Notes: generated by a model not told the origin, from the sequence alone. A DNA stretch of 64,000 bases from Rhodococcus sp. KRD162 (GCF_017168335.1 NZ_JABFAU010000003.1:585561-649560), one strand, 5' to 3'; counted from the stretch's first letter, positions 1-10,123 are shown. Numbers and translations are program-made.

Positions 1-27
1 ACTTTCGACCCGAACTTCGAGGACTGA
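1..27 (+). CDS. ruvB: 3' end of upstream gene, probably ruvB
   Basis: The first nine codons read TFDPNFED followed by TGA, in a frame open to the window edge. They end eight bases before the yajC start. In related actinobacteria the Holliday-junction helicase gene ruvB lies directly upstream of yajC-secD-secF, so this is probably the acidic RuvB tail. The identity rests on synteny only; eight residues cannot prove it. Confidence 0.45.
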   Translation, partial: TFDPNFED

Positions 28-34
28 CCTTCCG

Positions 35-433
35 ATGGATTTGCTGTTTCCGCTGCTGATCGTGGCCCTTCTGGTACCGCTGTTTCTCAATGCGCGTCGA
101 CAGAAAAAGGTGCTGGCCAAGACCACCGAAATGCAGGAGTCGCTGAAGGTCGGCGACGAGATCGTCACCACGGCCGGTCTCTACGCCCGCATCGTCCTGG
201 TCGAGGACGACACCATCGACCTGGAGATCGCCGACGGCATCATCACCACCTGGTCGCGGGCAGTCGTGCGCGAGGTACTGCCCGACGGCTCGGAGTTCGA
301 CGACACCGACTTCGAGACGGACACCGCGAACCTCGAGAGCAACGCCAGTTCGGGACCGTCGCTGAACAAGACTGATGTCGGCGGGCCCGACGAGACCGTC
401 GAACAGACGTCGAAGCGGCTCGAAAAAGAGTGA
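35..433 (+). CDS. yajC: Preprotein translocase subunit YajC
   Basis: A 132-residue YajC-type accessory subunit of the Sec translocon that associates with SecDF. One N-terminal membrane segment (about residues 2-20) is followed by a basic RRQKK stretch. A short YajC domain then follows with the typical GDEIVTTAGLYARI run (about 41-54). The C-terminal third is acidic and Ser/Asp/Glu-rich, as is common in actinobacteria. It is the first gene of a yajC-secD-secF cluster. A hairpin at 449-479 separates it from secD, so some transcripts may stop there. Confidence 0.93.
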   Translation: MDLLFPLLIVALLVPLFLNARRQKKVLAKTTEMQESLKVGDEIVTTAGLYARIVLVEDDTIDLEIADGIITTWSRAVVREVLPDGSEFDDTDFETDTANLESNASSGPSLNKTDVGGPDETVEQTSKRLEKE

Positions 434-448
434 GCATCCGTTGATTCG

Positions 449-479
449 AACCGCTGTCGGACAGAATCCGGCAGCGGTT
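449..479 (+). terminator. Hairpin between yajC and secD
   Basis: A 12-bp stem with one G-U pair (449-460 against 468-479) and a 7-base loop lies 16 bases after the yajC stop. A short T run follows. It is a plausible weak intrinsic terminator or processing hairpin that would lower yajC-secD read-through. The missing long U tract is normal in high-GC actinobacteria. Confidence 0.5.
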
Positions 480-594
480 TCGTCTGCGGTGACACAGATG
501 GTGCACAATCGCACCGCTTGCCGCTGACAATCCGAGTCGACGCGAGCCCTGTAGGAACCGATACTTTCCACCGCCCAGAGGAGAATCACACACC

Positions 595-2385
595 GTGGCA
601 CCTTCCAGCGGACCGGTGCGTCCCGCCCGCTATCTCGCCGTTTTCGCGGTGTTGATCGCAGCGGTGTACGCCCTGGTCTTCTTCACCGGAGACAAAGAAC
701 CCTCGCCGAAGTTGGGAATCGACCTTCAGGGCGGCACGCGCGTGACCCTCACCGCGCGAACCCCCGATGGCAATGCGCCGACGCAGGACAGCCTGAGGCA
801 GGCCCAGCAGATCATCGAGACCCGCGTCAACGGTCTCGGTGTCTCCGGCTCCGAGGTGGTCATCGACGGTGACAACCTCGTCATCACGGTGCCCGGTGAC
901 GACAGCTCCCAGGCGCGCACCCTCGGCCAGACCGCGCGACTGTTCATCCGACCGGTACTGGGATCGGTCGCTCCCTCGGCAGGCCAAGAGACGAACCCGG
1001 GCCAGACGTCCACCGATCCGTCCCCTTCCACCGATCCGCCCGCTCCGGCCGCGTCCACCGATCCGGCGGCACCCACAGCTCCCGCGGATGCTCCCCAGAA
1101 TCGAGTGTTCCCCGCCCAGGATCCGTCGACGGTCGATCCGACGCCCTCGACCGATGCACCGGCCACCGAGGCACCCGCAACCGGTGCACCCGCCACCGGT
1201 ACACCCGCCAGCGATCCGGCCAACGATGCGTCGTTGTCCGACGCGGATCGCGCAGCGCAGGAGATCGCCGACGCTAAGGCACTGCGACAGAGCGAGGACC
1301 CGCAGATCCAGCAGCTGGCCATGCAGTCCCTCGACTGCAATGCAGCCGACCCACTCGCCGGCAACGATGATCCGGCGCTTCCTCTCGTTGCCTGCTCGAC
1401 CGACGGGACGGCCGTCTACCTGCTCGGCCCCACGATCATCGACGGGCAGCAGATTGCCGATGCGACCTCAGGTTTCGACAGCCAGCAAGCCCAGTTCCAG
1501 GTCAGCCTGACCTTCGACTCGGAAGCTTCGAACACCTGGGCACAGTTCACCGCCGCGAATCTGCAGAAGCAGGCCGCATTCGTGCTGGACTCGAAGGTGA
1601 TCAGCGCGCCGGTGATTCAGGGCGTGACCCCCGCCGGTAGCGCCACCTCCATCACCGGAAACTTCAACGCCCAGACCGCCTCGGAGTTGGCCAACACACT
1701 GAAATACGGCTCGCTGCCGTTGTCGTTCGTGTCCTCCGAAGCCGAGACCGTGTCGGCGACGCTGGGATTGGCCTCGCTCGAAGCGGGTCTGATCGCCGGA
1801 GCCATCGGACTGCTGCTCGTGTTGGTCTACTGCCTGCTCTACTACCGCGCCCTCGGCTTGCTGACCGCTCTGTCGTTGATGCTGGCAGGTCTGGTCGTCT
1901 ACGGGATCATCATCCTGCTGGGCAGATGGATCAGTTTCACCCTCGACCTCGCCGGCATCGCCGGATTGATCATCGGTATCGGTATGACCGCCGACTCGTT
2001 CGTGGTGTTCTTCGAACGCATCAAGGACGAGATCCGTGAGGGTCGCAGCTTCCGGTCCGCGGTACCCCGTGGTTGGGCGCGGGCGCGAAAGACGATCCTG
2101 TCGGGCAACGCCGTCAGCTTCATCGCCGCAGCCGTGCTGTACGTGCTGGCCGTAGGGCAGGTCCGCGGCTTCGCCTTCACCCTCGGACTGACGACGATCC
2201 TCGACATCGTCGTCGTGGTCCTGGTGACGTGGCCGCTGGTGTTCATGGCGTCGAAGTCGAAGTTCTGGTCCAAGCCGTCGGTGAACGGTCTCGGTGCCGT
2301 CCAGCAGATCGCGCTCGAACGCAAGCGCGCCGCCAACAAGGCGCTCGCCGTCAAGACCGGCACCACGCCGTCGAAGGAGGCATGA
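595..2385 (+). CDS. secD: Protein translocase subunit SecD
   Basis: A 596-residue SecD, which with SecF uses the proton gradient to pull exported proteins through SecYEG. Visible are TM1 (about residues 11-27), the family motif [13 protein letters not shown] soon after it, a periplasmic P1 domain, and five C-terminal membrane segments (about 395-560) containing [20 protein letters not shown] Pro/Thr/Ala/Ser-rich low-complexity segment (about residues 130-215) is inserted in the extracytoplasmic part and makes the protein longer than many SecD proteins. The GTG start follows an AGAGGAGA Shine-Dalgarno. secF begins one base after the stop. Confidence 0.97.
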   Translation: MAPSSGPVRPARYLAVFAVLIAAVYALVFFTGDKEPSPKLGIDLQGGTRVTLTARTPDGNAPTQDSLRQAQQIIETRVNGLGVSGSEVVIDGDNLVITVPGDDSSQARTLGQTARLFIRPVLGSVAPSAGQETNPGQTSTDPSPSTDPPAPAASTDPAAPTAPADAPQNRVFPAQDPSTVDPTPSTDAPATEAPATGAPATGTPASDPANDASLSDADRAAQEIADAKALRQSEDPQIQQLAMQSLDCNAADPLAGNDDPALPLVACSTDGTAVYLLGPTIIDGQQIADATSGFDSQQAQFQVSLTFDSEASNTWAQFTAANLQKQAAFVLDSKVISAPVIQGVTPAGSATSITGNFNAQTASELANTLKYGSLPLSFVSSEAETVSATLGLASLEAGLIAGAIGLLLVLVYCLLYYRALGLLTALSLMLAGLVVYGIIILLGRWISFTLDLAGIAGLIIGIGMTADSFVVFFERIKDEIREGRSFRSAVPRGWARARKTILSGNAVSFIAAAVLYVLAVGQVRGFAFTLGLTTILDIVVVVLVTWPLVFMASKSKFWSKPSVNGLGAVQQIALERKRAANKALAVKTGTTPSKEA

Positions 2386-2386
2386 C

Positions 2387-3568
2387 ATGTCGGATACGAG
2401 CACGTCGACCCCGTCGCCCCTCGACGATTCGGGTGTCGATCAGTCGACCCAGCCCAAGCACAGTTGGTTGTCCAGGCTCTACACCGGTACCGGTGCCTTC
2501 GACATCGTCGGTCGTCGCCGGTTCTACTACATCCTCACCGGTGTCATCGTGCTGGTGTGCCTGCTGAGTTTCCTCGTGCGCGGCTTCACCCTCGGTATCG
2601 ACTTCGAGGGCGGAACTCGCATCGCGCTGCCCGCCGCCGACAACATCTCCACCGAGCGGGTCGAGACCGTCTTCAACGACACGCTCGGGACGGATCCGGT
2701 GTCGGTACAGACCGTCGGCTCGGGGGCGGCAGCGACGGTGCAGATTCGCTCCGAAGCTCTCGACCCCAGTGAAGTGGACAGTTTGCGGCAGGCGTTGTTC
2801 CAGGCTTTTCAGCCACAGGACAGCAGCGGCACCGCAACGCCCAATGCCATCAGCGTGTCCGATGTCAGTGAGACCTGGGGGAGCCAGATCACCCAGAAGG
2901 CGTTGATCGCCCTGGCGGTGTTCTTGGTCATCGTCAGCATCTACATCGCGATCCGATACGAGCGAGACATGGCATTCGCTGCCCTGGCTGCTCTCGGTTT
3001 CGACTTGGTCGTCACCGCGGGCGTCTACTCGCTCGTCGGATTCGAGGTGACTCCGGCGACGGTCATCGGCTTGCTGACGATTCTCGGCTTCTCGCTGTAC
3101 GACTCGGTGGTGGTGTTCGACAAGGTCGAGGAGAACACGCGCGGCATCCTGAATCTGCATCGAAAGACGTTCGCGGAGCAGGCCAACCTCGCGGTCAACC
3201 AGACTCTGATGCGCTCGATCAACACGACGGTGATCGGTGTGCTTCCGGTGCTCGCGCTCATGGTCATCGCCGTGTGGCTCCTCGGGGTCGGCACACTGAA
3301 AGACCTGGCGCTGGTACAGCTCGTCGGCATGATCGTCGGTGCATATTCGTCGATCTTCTTCGCCACCCCGCTGCTGGTGACACTCAAGGAGAAGTGGGGT
3401 CCGGTCGCCGCGCACACTCGGAAGGTGCACTCCAAGCGAGCGGAGGCCGCTGCTCGCGCAGCCGGACTCGCGCCGGAGCCGGTGGCCGTCGGAGTGTCGA
3501 CCACCAAGGGGTCGACCCCGCAGCCGGGAAACCGACCTACCGGAAAGCGAAACAAGAAGCGACGGTAG
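2387..3568 (+). CDS. secF: Protein translocase subunit SecF
   Basis: A 393-residue SecF, partner of SecD in the proton-driven export complex. A hydrophilic N-terminus of about 45 residues precedes TM1 (FYYILTGVIVLVCLLSFLV). The SecD/F signature GIDFEGGTRI follows, then an extracytoplasmic domain and five more membrane segments including LTILGFSLYDSVVVFDKVEE. The Lys/Arg-rich cytosolic tail ends in KRNKKRR. I chose ATG 2387, one base after the secD stop and behind a GAAGGAGG Shine-Dalgarno. An in-frame start inside secD at 2294 is possible but has no matching ribosome site. Confidence 0.96.
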   Translation: MSDTSTSTPSPLDDSGVDQSTQPKHSWLSRLYTGTGAFDIVGRRRFYYILTGVIVLVCLLSFLVRGFTLGIDFEGGTRIALPAADNISTERVETVFNDTLGTDPVSVQTVGSGAAATVQIRSEALDPSEVDSLRQALFQAFQPQDSSGTATPNAISVSDVSETWGSQITQKALIALAVFLVIVSIYIAIRYERDMAFAALAALGFDLVVTAGVYSLVGFEVTPATVIGLLTILGFSLYDSVVVFDKVEENTRGILNLHRKTFAEQANLAVNQTLMRSINTTVIGVLPVLALMVIAVWLLGVGTLKDLALVQLVGMIVGAYSSIFFATPLLVTLKEKWGPVAAHTRKVHSKRAEAAARAAGLAPEPVAVGVSTTKGSTPQPGNRPTGKRNKKRR

Positions 3569-3600
3569 ACAGCCATTCTCGACTGGGACGGAGCGTGCAC

Positions 3601-5301
3601 GTGAAACGCAGGTGGAGCGCAGCACTGGTGGCAGCCAGCGCTGCGGCAGTGTCCATCACCGCGTGTTCGCCGGCCGGGGACAAAGTGCCCTCGATCGGCT
3701 ATTCGTTCGACAATGTCGTCGATACGTACAACGCGCGAACCGTCGACGGCGCGTCCTCGGGGGCCAGACAGGCGTTCACCCGAGTGCAGGTGGGCTTCAA
3801 CTACCTCGGTCCCGAGGGAGGTGCGCTCTCGGACAACGACATCGGCACCGAGACTGTTGTACCCGGGGACACGTTGACCGTGCAGTACTCCATTGCCCCG
3901 GCCGCGACCTACTCCGACGGTGCCCCGATGGCCTGCGACGACCTGGTCCTTGCCTGGGCGGCGAACAGCGGCCGATTCGCCACCGATCGCCCCATGTTCG
4001 ACGCGGCGTCGACGGCGGGTTACTCGGACATCGACCGGATCGACTGCGTCCCCGGTGGCAAGGAAGCCACGGTCGTGTTCGCTCCGGGGCGCAACTATCA
4101 GAACTGGCGCGCGCTGTTCGGTGCCACCGATCTACTGCCCGCACACGTCGCCGCTCGGGCTGCCGGAGTGCCGAACGTCGTGGATCCGATCCTGGCCGAC
4201 GACACGGATGTCGTGAGTCGGATCGCCGACTTCTGGAACACCGGGTGGACCCTGACGCCGGGCTCGATCGACACCTCGTTGCTGCCCTCGGCCGGGCCGT
4301 ATCGAGTCGAGTCGTACACCGAGGAGGGCGGTCTCGTTCTCGTCGCCAACGATGCCTGGTGGGGAATTCCGCCGGAGACCGAGCAGGTCGTCGTCTGGCC
4401 CCGGGGCACCGACACCGCGGCGAAGGTGGCGGACGGGTCCCTGGACGTGATCGATCAGGGCACCGGTGCCTTCGACGCCGTCGGTGAGACCGAGGGATTC
4501 GCCACCACCTCGCAGCCGTCACGAGGCGTCGAACAGTTGACCTTCGCCACGACGGGGGCGCTGGCCGAGGCGAGCGCGCGCCGGGCGGTGGCCGCGTGCA
4601 TCCCGAGATCTGATCTGTTCGACACCCTGGGACACCCCGGCTCGCAGGCAGCGAGTGCCGGTCTCGGTTCGGGCGTTGTCGATGCCCGGCTCGTCGAGCC
4701 CGACACGCTGCAGTATCCATCGGTGGCAACGGTGATCGGTGATCGCTATCAGCGCTCGAATCTGGATCAGGCGAGCAAGGAACTCGCCGCTGCAGGCGAG
4801 AGTGCCCTGACCGTCCGGGTCGGGTACCGGGCCCCGGACGCGCGCCGCGCCCAGGAGGTGAGCCGGATGGCCACCGACTGCGCGGCTGCGGGCATCACGA
4901 TCCAGGACGCGAGCTCGACCGAGTTCACCCCGTCCGCCCTCCGCGACGGCGCGGTCGACGCGGTTCTCGGCAACACCGGTTCGCTACCGGGACCCTCGGG
5001 TTCGGCTTCCGGAGTACTCGCACGATATTCGCTGCGGACGGGGATAGGCCTGAACTTCGGTGGTTACAGCAACGGCAGGATCGACGCCATCGTCGATCAA
5101 TTGGCCGTGACCGACGATCCGGAGCGGATACTGGCCCTCGCCACCGAGGGCGAGAACATTCTGTGGAACGACATGCCGTCGCTACCGCTGTACAACGAGC
5201 CGCGGACCACCGTCGTCAGTGACGGAATGCAGGACGTGGTGGCCAACCCGACGGCAGCAGGTGCCGGATGGAACATGGATCGGTGGGTTCTTCTTCGATG
5301 A
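3601..5301 (+). CDS. ABC transporter substrate-binding lipoprotein (SBP_bac_5 type)
   Basis: A 566-residue extracytoplasmic solute-binding protein of the peptide/nickel (family 5) type. The N-terminus is a lipoprotein signal: VKRR, a hydrophobic stretch and lipobox ITAC with Cys22. The body shows family-5 features: SDGAPMACDDLVLAWAA, a central LPSAGPYRVESY, and a late LPLYNEPRTTVVSDGM. No permease or ATPase gene lies nearby, so it is an orphan receptor. Its counterpart in M. tuberculosis (Rv2585c, recalled) sits in the same sec-apt-rel position. GTG 3601 is favoured over GTG 3595 by GGACGGAG spacing. Its end overlaps apt (ATGA). The ligand is unknown. Confidence 0.85.
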   Translation: MKRRWSAALVAASAAAVSITACSPAGDKVPSIGYSFDNVVDTYNARTVDGASSGARQAFTRVQVGFNYLGPEGGALSDNDIGTETVVPGDTLTVQYSIAPAATYSDGAPMACDDLVLAWAANSGRFATDRPMFDAASTAGYSDIDRIDCVPGGKEATVVFAPGRNYQNWRALFGATDLLPAHVAARAAGVPNVVDPILADDTDVVSRIADFWNTGWTLTPGSIDTSLLPSAGPYRVESYTEEGGLVLVANDAWWGIPPETEQVVVWPRGTDTAAKVADGSLDVIDQGTGAFDAVGETEGFATTSQPSRGVEQLTFATTGALAEASARRAVAACIPRSDLFDTLGHPGSQAASAGLGSGVVDARLVEPDTLQYPSVATVIGDRYQRSNLDQASKELAAAGESALTVRVGYRAPDARRAQEVSRMATDCAAAGITIQDASSTEFTPSALRDGAVDAVLGNTGSLPGPSGSASGVLARYSLRTGIGLNFGGYSNGRIDAIVDQLAVTDDPERILALATEGENILWNDMPSLPLYNEPRTTVVSDGMQDVVANPTAAGAGWNMDRWVLLR

Positions 5302-5837
5302 ACGAAACAGCAGACGGATCGGGCGCAGCCGCTGCGGTAGCTCGGCTGACGCGGTGGGTGGAGGACTTTCCCGTTCCCGGTGTGCGTTTCGGTGATCTGA
5401 CGCCGGTGTTCGCCGATGGCCCTGCGCTGCGCACGGTGGTGTCGGAACTGGCACGGGGATTCGGCGATGTCGATCTGGTGGCGGGCATCGATGCACGTGG
5501 GTTCCTGTTGGGTGCGGGCGTGGCGCTCGAACTCGGCTGCGGGGTGCTCGCGGTGCGCAAGGCCGGAAAATTGCCGCCTCCGGTGCACACTCGGGCCTAC
5601 GATCTCGAATACGGCACCGCCGAGTTGCAGATCCCGACGGCGATCGACGTCGCCGGACGCCGGGTGCTGGTGGTGGACGATGTGCTGGCCACCGGCGGTA
5701 CCGTCGACGCGACAGCACGGCTGTTGGCCGATCAAGGCGCGGTGATAGTCGGCGCGTCCGTCGTGCTCGAGATCGGAGCCCTGAACGGTCGCGACAGGTG
5801 CAGTGGTTACCCGCTCGACTGCCTGGTTCGTGTATGA
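5298..5837 (+). CDS. apt: Adenine phosphoribosyltransferase
   Basis: A 179-residue type I phosphoribosyltransferase that converts adenine and PRPP to AMP and pyrophosphate in purine salvage. The PRPP-binding signature VLVVDDVLATGGT lies at about residues 122-136. The Apt-typical VAGIDARGFLLGAGVALELG and VRKAGKLPP segments come before it. ATG 5298 overlaps the stop of the lipoprotein gene (ATGA), indicating translational coupling. The apt-rel pair is a conserved actinobacterial neighbourhood that joins purine salvage with alarmone metabolism. Confidence 0.95.
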   Translation: MNETADGSGAAAAVARLTRWVEDFPVPGVRFGDLTPVFADGPALRTVVSELARGFGDVDLVAGIDARGFLLGAGVALELGCGVLAVRKAGKLPPPVHTRAYDLEYGTAELQIPTAIDVAGRRVLVVDDVLATGGTVDATARLLADQGAVIVGASVVLEIGALNGRDRCSGYPLDCLVRV

Positions 5838-5914
5838 GGACTAAAGTCTGTATGTAGTGCGATCACCGGATCCGTCCGGCGACAGTGTGGAACGTGTGGC
5901 AGGAGGTGATGAGA

Positions 5915-8392
5915 GTGACCCGTTACATCGATCAGCCCTTGCCTGATGGGTCTGCCGTCCCCGAGCGGCCGGACACCGTCGAGCGGGCCGAGGACGTGGC
6001 AACGGCAGCCGATGAGGCCGTGACCACGTCTGGCAGCGAGCCGGCAGTGGGGTCCGCGGATGCGCGCCCGTCCGCCGCAGCCCCACGGGTGCCGAACGAC
6101 GCCCAGGCTCCCTCCGGGACGCGTAGTTCGCCGCCGGTGCCGACGTCGGCCTCGCGACGGGTACGTGCACGTCTGGCGCGTCGCATCACCGCCGGCCGCA
6201 GCGCAGCGGTCAAGCCGGTGCTCGAGCCGCTGGTCAGCCTGCATCGTGAGCTGTACCCCAAAGCCGATCTCGCGCTGCTGCAGCGCGCTTACGACGTCGC
6301 CGACGAGCTGCATGCATCGCAGATGCGTAAATCCGGCGATCCGTACATCACCCATCCGCTTGCCGTGGCGAACATTTTGGCGGAGCTGGGAATGGACACC
6401 ACCACCCTGGTGGCGGCGCTGCTGCACGACACCGTCGAGGACACGGGTTATTCGCTTGCCACGTTGACCGAAGAATTCGGCGACGAGGTGTCCCATCTGG
6501 TCGACGGCGTGACCAAACTGGACAAGGTCGTGCTGGGGACCGCGGCCGAGGGCGAGACCATCCGCAAGATGATCATCGCGATGGCGCGGGATCCCCGAGT
6601 GCTGGTCATCAAGGTCGCGGACCGACTGCACAACATGCGTACCATGCGTTTTCTGCCACCGGAGAAGCAGGCGCGAAAAGCGAAGGAAACGCTGGAAGTC
6701 ATTGCGCCGCTTGCTCATCGGCTCGGAATGGCGACGGTCAAATGGGAGCTGGAGGATCTGGCTTTTGCCATTCTGCACCCCAAGAAGTACGACGAGATCG
6801 TGCGCCTCGTCGCGGACCGGGCACCGTCGCGCGACACCTACCTCGAAAAGGTACGAGCCGAGATCAACGCGACCCTGTCTGCGTCGCGAATCAGCGCGGT
6901 GGTCGAGGGCAGGCCGAAGCACTACTGGTCGATCTATCAGAAGATGATCGTCAAAGGTCGCGACTTCGACGACATCCACGACCTCGTGGGCGTACGGATT
7001 CTGTGCGACGAGATTCGCGACTGCTACGCCGCGGTGGGCGTCGTGCATTCGTTGTGGCAGCCCATGGCCGGCCGCTTCAAGGACTACATCGCTCAGCCAC
7101 GCTACGGGGTGTATCAGTCGCTGCACACCACGGTGATCGGCCCGGAGGGTAAGCCACTGGAGGTGCAGATCCGCACCCGGGACATGCACCGGACGGCGGA
7201 GTTCGGAATCGCCGCGCATTGGCGGTACAAGGAGACCAAGGGCAAACACTCCCAGGACAACACCGAGGTCGACGACATGGCGTGGATGCGCCAGTTGCTC
7301 GATTGGCAGCGGGAAGCCGCCGATCCCGGCGAGTTCCTCGAGTCGCTGCGATACGACCTCGCGGTCAAGGAGATCTTCGTCTTCACACCCAAGGGAGACG
7401 TCGTCACGCTGCCCGCAGGCTCGTGTCCGGTCGACTTCGCGTATGCGGTGCATACCGAGGTGGGCCATCGGTGTATCGGTGCCCGGGTCAACGGTCGACT
7501 CGTCGCGCTCGAGCGCACTCTGGACAACGGTGAAGTGGTCGAGGTCTTCACCTCCAAAGCCGCATCCGCCGGCCCCAGCCGCGACTGGCAGGGATTCGTG
7601 GTGTCGCCGCGGGCGAAGACCAAGATTCGCCAGTGGTTCGCGAAGGAACGCCGCGAGGAAGCGCTGGAGGCAGGTAAGGACGCCATCGCGAAGGAAGTGC
7701 GCCGAGGCGGACTTCCGTTGCAGCGGTTGATGAATGCCGAATCCATGTCCGGGATCGCGCACGAACTACGGTATGTCGACGTCTCTGCGCTCTACACCGC
7801 CGTCGGTGAGAACCATGTATCCGCGCAGCACGTGGTGCAGCGCCTGGTGGCCCATCTCGGTGGTGTCGGCGACGTCGAGGAAGAACTCGCGGAGCGTTCG
7901 ACCCCGTCCACCATTCCGACGCGGCCGCGTCAGGTCGGCGATGCCGGAGTGCTGGTCACCGGGGCGGAGGGCATCGTTGCCAAACTCGCCAAGTGCTGCA
8001 CCCCGGTGCCGGGCGACGAAATCCTCGGATTCGTCACCCGCGGTGGGTCGGTGAGCGTCCACCGTACCGACTGCACCAACGCCCGTTCGCTCGAGGAGCA
8101 GTCCGAGCGGTTCATCGAGGTGCAGTGGGCGCCGTCGGCCTCGTCGGTGTTTCTGGTCGCCATTCAGATCGAGGCACTCGACCGGCACCGGCTGCTCTCC
8201 GATGTCACCAAAGCGTTGGCCGACGAGAGGGTCAACATCCTCTCGGCGTCCGTCGCTACCTCGGGAGACAGGGTTGCGATCAGCAAGTTCACCTTCGAGA
8301 TGGGAGATCCCAAGCATCTCGGTCACGTGTTGAACGTCGTTCGCAACGTCGAGGGCGTGTACGACGTCTATCGGCTCACATCGGCAGCCTGA
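5915..8392 (+). CDS. rel: Bifunctional (p)ppGpp synthetase/hydrolase Rel (RSH)
   Basis: An 825-residue long RSH enzyme that makes and degrades (p)ppGpp in the stringent response. Order: low-complexity N-terminus (1-90), HD hydrolase domain with HDTVED near residue 171, synthetase domain containing [18 protein letters not shown] domain (about 485-545), a helical/zinc-finger-like region with [10 protein letters not shown], and a C-terminal ACT domain (about 747-820). Both the intact HD motif and the RFDD-like synthetase motif argue for two activities. GTG 5915 is eight bases after AGGAGG (5901-5906). Upstream in-frame GTG 5885 lacks a ribosome site, and ATG 5909 is too close to it. Confidence 0.96.
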   Translation: MTRYIDQPLPDGSAVPERPDTVERAEDVATAADEAVTTSGSEPAVGSADARPSAAAPRVPNDAQAPSGTRSSPPVPTSASRRVRARLARRITAGRSAAVKPVLEPLVSLHRELYPKADLALLQRAYDVADELHASQMRKSGDPYITHPLAVANILAELGMDTTTLVAALLHDTVEDTGYSLATLTEEFGDEVSHLVDGVTKLDKVVLGTAAEGETIRKMIIAMARDPRVLVIKVADRLHNMRTMRFLPPEKQARKAKETLEVIAPLAHRLGMATVKWELEDLAFAILHPKKYDEIVRLVADRAPSRDTYLEKVRAEINATLSASRISAVVEGRPKHYWSIYQKMIVKGRDFDDIHDLVGVRILCDEIRDCYAAVGVVHSLWQPMAGRFKDYIAQPRYGVYQSLHTTVIGPEGKPLEVQIRTRDMHRTAEFGIAAHWRYKETKGKHSQDNTEVDDMAWMRQLLDWQREAADPGEFLESLRYDLAVKEIFVFTPKGDVVTLPAGSCPVDFAYAVHTEVGHRCIGARVNGRLVALERTLDNGEVVEVFTSKAASAGPSRDWQGFVVSPRAKTKIRQWFAKERREEALEAGKDAIAKEVRRGGLPLQRLMNAESMSGIAHELRYVDVSALYTAVGENHVSAQHVVQRLVAHLGGVGDVEEELAERSTPSTIPTRPRQVGDAGVLVTGAEGIVAKLAKCCTPVPGDEILGFVTRGGSVSVHRTDCTNARSLEEQSERFIEVQWAPSASSVFLVAIQIEALDRHRLLSDVTKALADERVNILSASVATSGDRVAISKFTFEMGDPKHLGHVLNVVRNVEGVYDVYRLTSAA

Positions 8393-8409
8393 GAACACAC
8401 CACACGGGA

Positions 8410-8442
8410 GAGAGGGTGAGCGATGTTTCTGCTCACCCTCTC
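8410..8442. terminator. Bidirectional terminator between rel and the cyclophilin pair
   Basis: A perfect 12-bp stem (8410-8421 against 8431-8442) with a 9-base loop lies between the converging ends of rel and the minus-strand peptidylprolyl isomerase gene. It can serve transcripts from both sides. Confidence 0.75.
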
Positions 8443-8459
8443 GCACCGCCCGATATGAG

Positions 8460-9263
8460 CTACGCCGTTGCTGATTCGATGATCACCGGGTCCGCAGGCG
8501 CACCGTCCTCGGAGCCTCCGGCCACCCCTGCCGCCGCGATGGCGTCGAGGGTCTGCAGACCACTCTCGGAGATGGTCCCGAACACGGTGTACTGCGGTGG
8601 CAACACCGAATCGGCGTACACCAGGAAGAACTGACTGCCGTTGGTATCCGGTCCGGCGTTGGCCATTGCAAGCGTCCCGCGCGGGTAGACCACTGGATTC
8701 TGCGCCTGACCGGGATCGTCGGCGTACGCAGTCGTCGGGTATTCGTTGGCGAAGCTGTATCCCGGACCGCCCCGACCGGATCCGGAGGGATCACCGCACT
8801 GCAGCACCTCGAGACCCGGTGACGTCGTCAACCGATGACAGGGCGTGCCGTCGAAGTACCCCTGCTGAACCAGGCTCAGGACGCTGTTGACCGTGCAGGG
8901 GGCCTGCGTCCGGTCCATGGTGATGTCTATCGGACCTCGAGAGGTCGACAGCGCCACATCCACGGTTCCGAACACGTCCACATTGTCCGTCGGAGGTGGG
9001 TTGACCTCCTTCGCGGCAGGCGGCTGTTCCGGATACGCACAGGACACCACGTCGGTCGTCGGCTGCGGCACGGCCGGCAGTGCGCCGAATCGAGACAAAT
9101 CCAGAACCGGGGCCTGCGACTGTCGAGGCGTCGTCGCCTGAGGGGTCGTCGTCGATGAGGACGTTGCGGCCGGTACGGCAGAAGGCTCCGACGACGAAGA
9201 ACAACCTGCCAACATCAGCGCCGCGGCCGAAACTGCGACCACGAGCGAGGAGGTTCGGTTCAC
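8460..9263 (-). CDS. Exported cyclophilin-type peptidyl-prolyl isomerase (lipoprotein)
   Basis: A 267-residue cyclophilin with a lipoprotein signal (lipobox MLAGC, Cys21), so it should act at the outer face of the membrane as a folding helper. After a Ser/Thr/Pro linker, the cyclophilin domain fills residues about 95-265. It has CHRLTTSPGLEVLQCGDP, containing the catalytic-type Arg, then NGSQFFLVYAD and YTVFGTI. GTG 9263 overlaps the stop of the upstream paralogue by 4 bases (GTGA), so the two genes are co-translated. Close similarity to that gene indicates a tandem duplication. Confidence 0.88.
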   Translation of the reverse strand: MNRTSSLVVAVSAAALMLAGCSSSSEPSAVPAATSSSTTTPQATTPRQSQAPVLDLSRFGALPAVPQPTTDVVSCAYPEQPPAAKEVNPPPTDNVDVFGTVDVALSTSRGPIDITMDRTQAPCTVNSVLSLVQQGYFDGTPCHRLTTSPGLEVLQCGDPSGSGRGGPGYSFANEYPTTAYADDPGQAQNPVVYPRGTLAMANAGPDTNGSQFFLVYADSVLPPQYTVFGTISESGLQTLDAIAAAGVAGGSEDGAPADPVIIESATA

Positions 9264-10123
9264 AAATCGCTCACTATGTTCGTGACGTCGACGGGCTCCG
9301 CGGGCGGTCCGTCCGATCCGCCGCCCTGCACTCCCTTGGCCGCGATGGCGTCGAGGGTCGCAAGTCCGGTCTCGTCGATGGTGCCGAATGCGGTGTAGGC
9401 AGGCGGCAGTTCCGAGTCGCCGTAGACGAGGAAGAACTGGCTGCCGTTGGTTCCGGGACCCGCATTGGCCATCGCCAACGTCCCTCGCGGGTACGTGATC
9501 GGAGTTTGCGCCGCGGGGTCGCCCTCCGCGAAGGTATCGGTGGGGAATTCGTCGGCGAACTGGTAACCCGGCCCACCCTGTCCGGTGCCGGTGGGATCGC
9601 CGCACTGCAGAACCTTCAGACCGGGGCCAGTGGTCAGCCGGTGGCAGGTGGTGCCGTCGAAGTATCCCTGATTGGCGAGCGAGACGAAGCTGTTCACGGT
9701 GCACGGCGACTCGGGGTTGTTCAGTGTCAACCCGATGTTGCCCGCCGTGGTCTCCATGCTGTAGCTCAGTGGTTCGTCACTGGTGGGCACGTTGTCGGTG
9801 CGCGGGGGTGTGTTCTCCTTGGCCGCAGGCCCGGCCGCGGCCGGGTACGAGCAGTTCACCGTCTCGGGCAGCGGTTCGGTGCGTCCCGATGCGATGAGGG
9901 AGTCGGCGGAGGCCGAGGTGGTCGACGCCGAAGCGGTGCTCGCATCGTCGTCTCCTCGGGTCACCACGTACACGACCGAGACCACTGCCACGACCGCGAC
10001 GACACCGAGGATGGAACCGGCGATCGTCAATTGCTTACGACGCCGCGCGCGCTCTGCGCGGCGTACGAGTTGGCGTTCGAGCTTTCGTTTGGCAGCCTCG
10101 CGCCGTTGCTCGTTGCTGGGCAA
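9260..10123 (-). CDS. ppiB: Membrane-anchored cyclophilin-type peptidyl-prolyl isomerase
   Basis: A 287-residue protein: a basic cytosolic N-terminus rich in Arg/Lys, one membrane segment (about residues 34-55, ITIAGSILGVVAVVAVVSVV-like), a Ser/Thr linker, and an outer cyclophilin domain with CHRLTTGPGLKVLQCGDP and NGSQFFLVYGD. It probably isomerises Xaa-Pro bonds in exported proteins. M. tuberculosis Rv2582 (recalled) holds the same place after rel. The start is TTG 10123, seven bases after a strong GGGAGGA on the minus strand; no ATG or GTG competes there. It overlaps the lipoprotein paralogue downstream. Confidence 0.88.
   Translation of the reverse strand: MPSNEQRREAAKRKLERQLVRRAERARRRKQLTIAGSILGVVAVVAVVSVVYVVTRGDDDASTASASTTSASADSLIASGRTEPLPETVNCSYPAAAGPAAKENTPPRTDNVPTSDEPLSYSMETTAGNIGLTLNNPESPCTVNSFVSLANQGYFDGTTCHRLTTGPGLKVLQCGDPTGTGQGGPGYQFADEFPTDTFAEGDPAAQTPITYPRGTLAMANAGPGTNGSQFFLVYGDSELPPAYTAFGTIDETGLATLDAIAAKGVQGGGSDGPPAEPVDVTNIVSDL

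Noticed and set aside
5885..5914. Upstream start of rel at GTG 5885
   Set aside because: No ribosome site precedes it, whereas AGGAGG at 5901-5906 is ideally spaced for GTG 5915.
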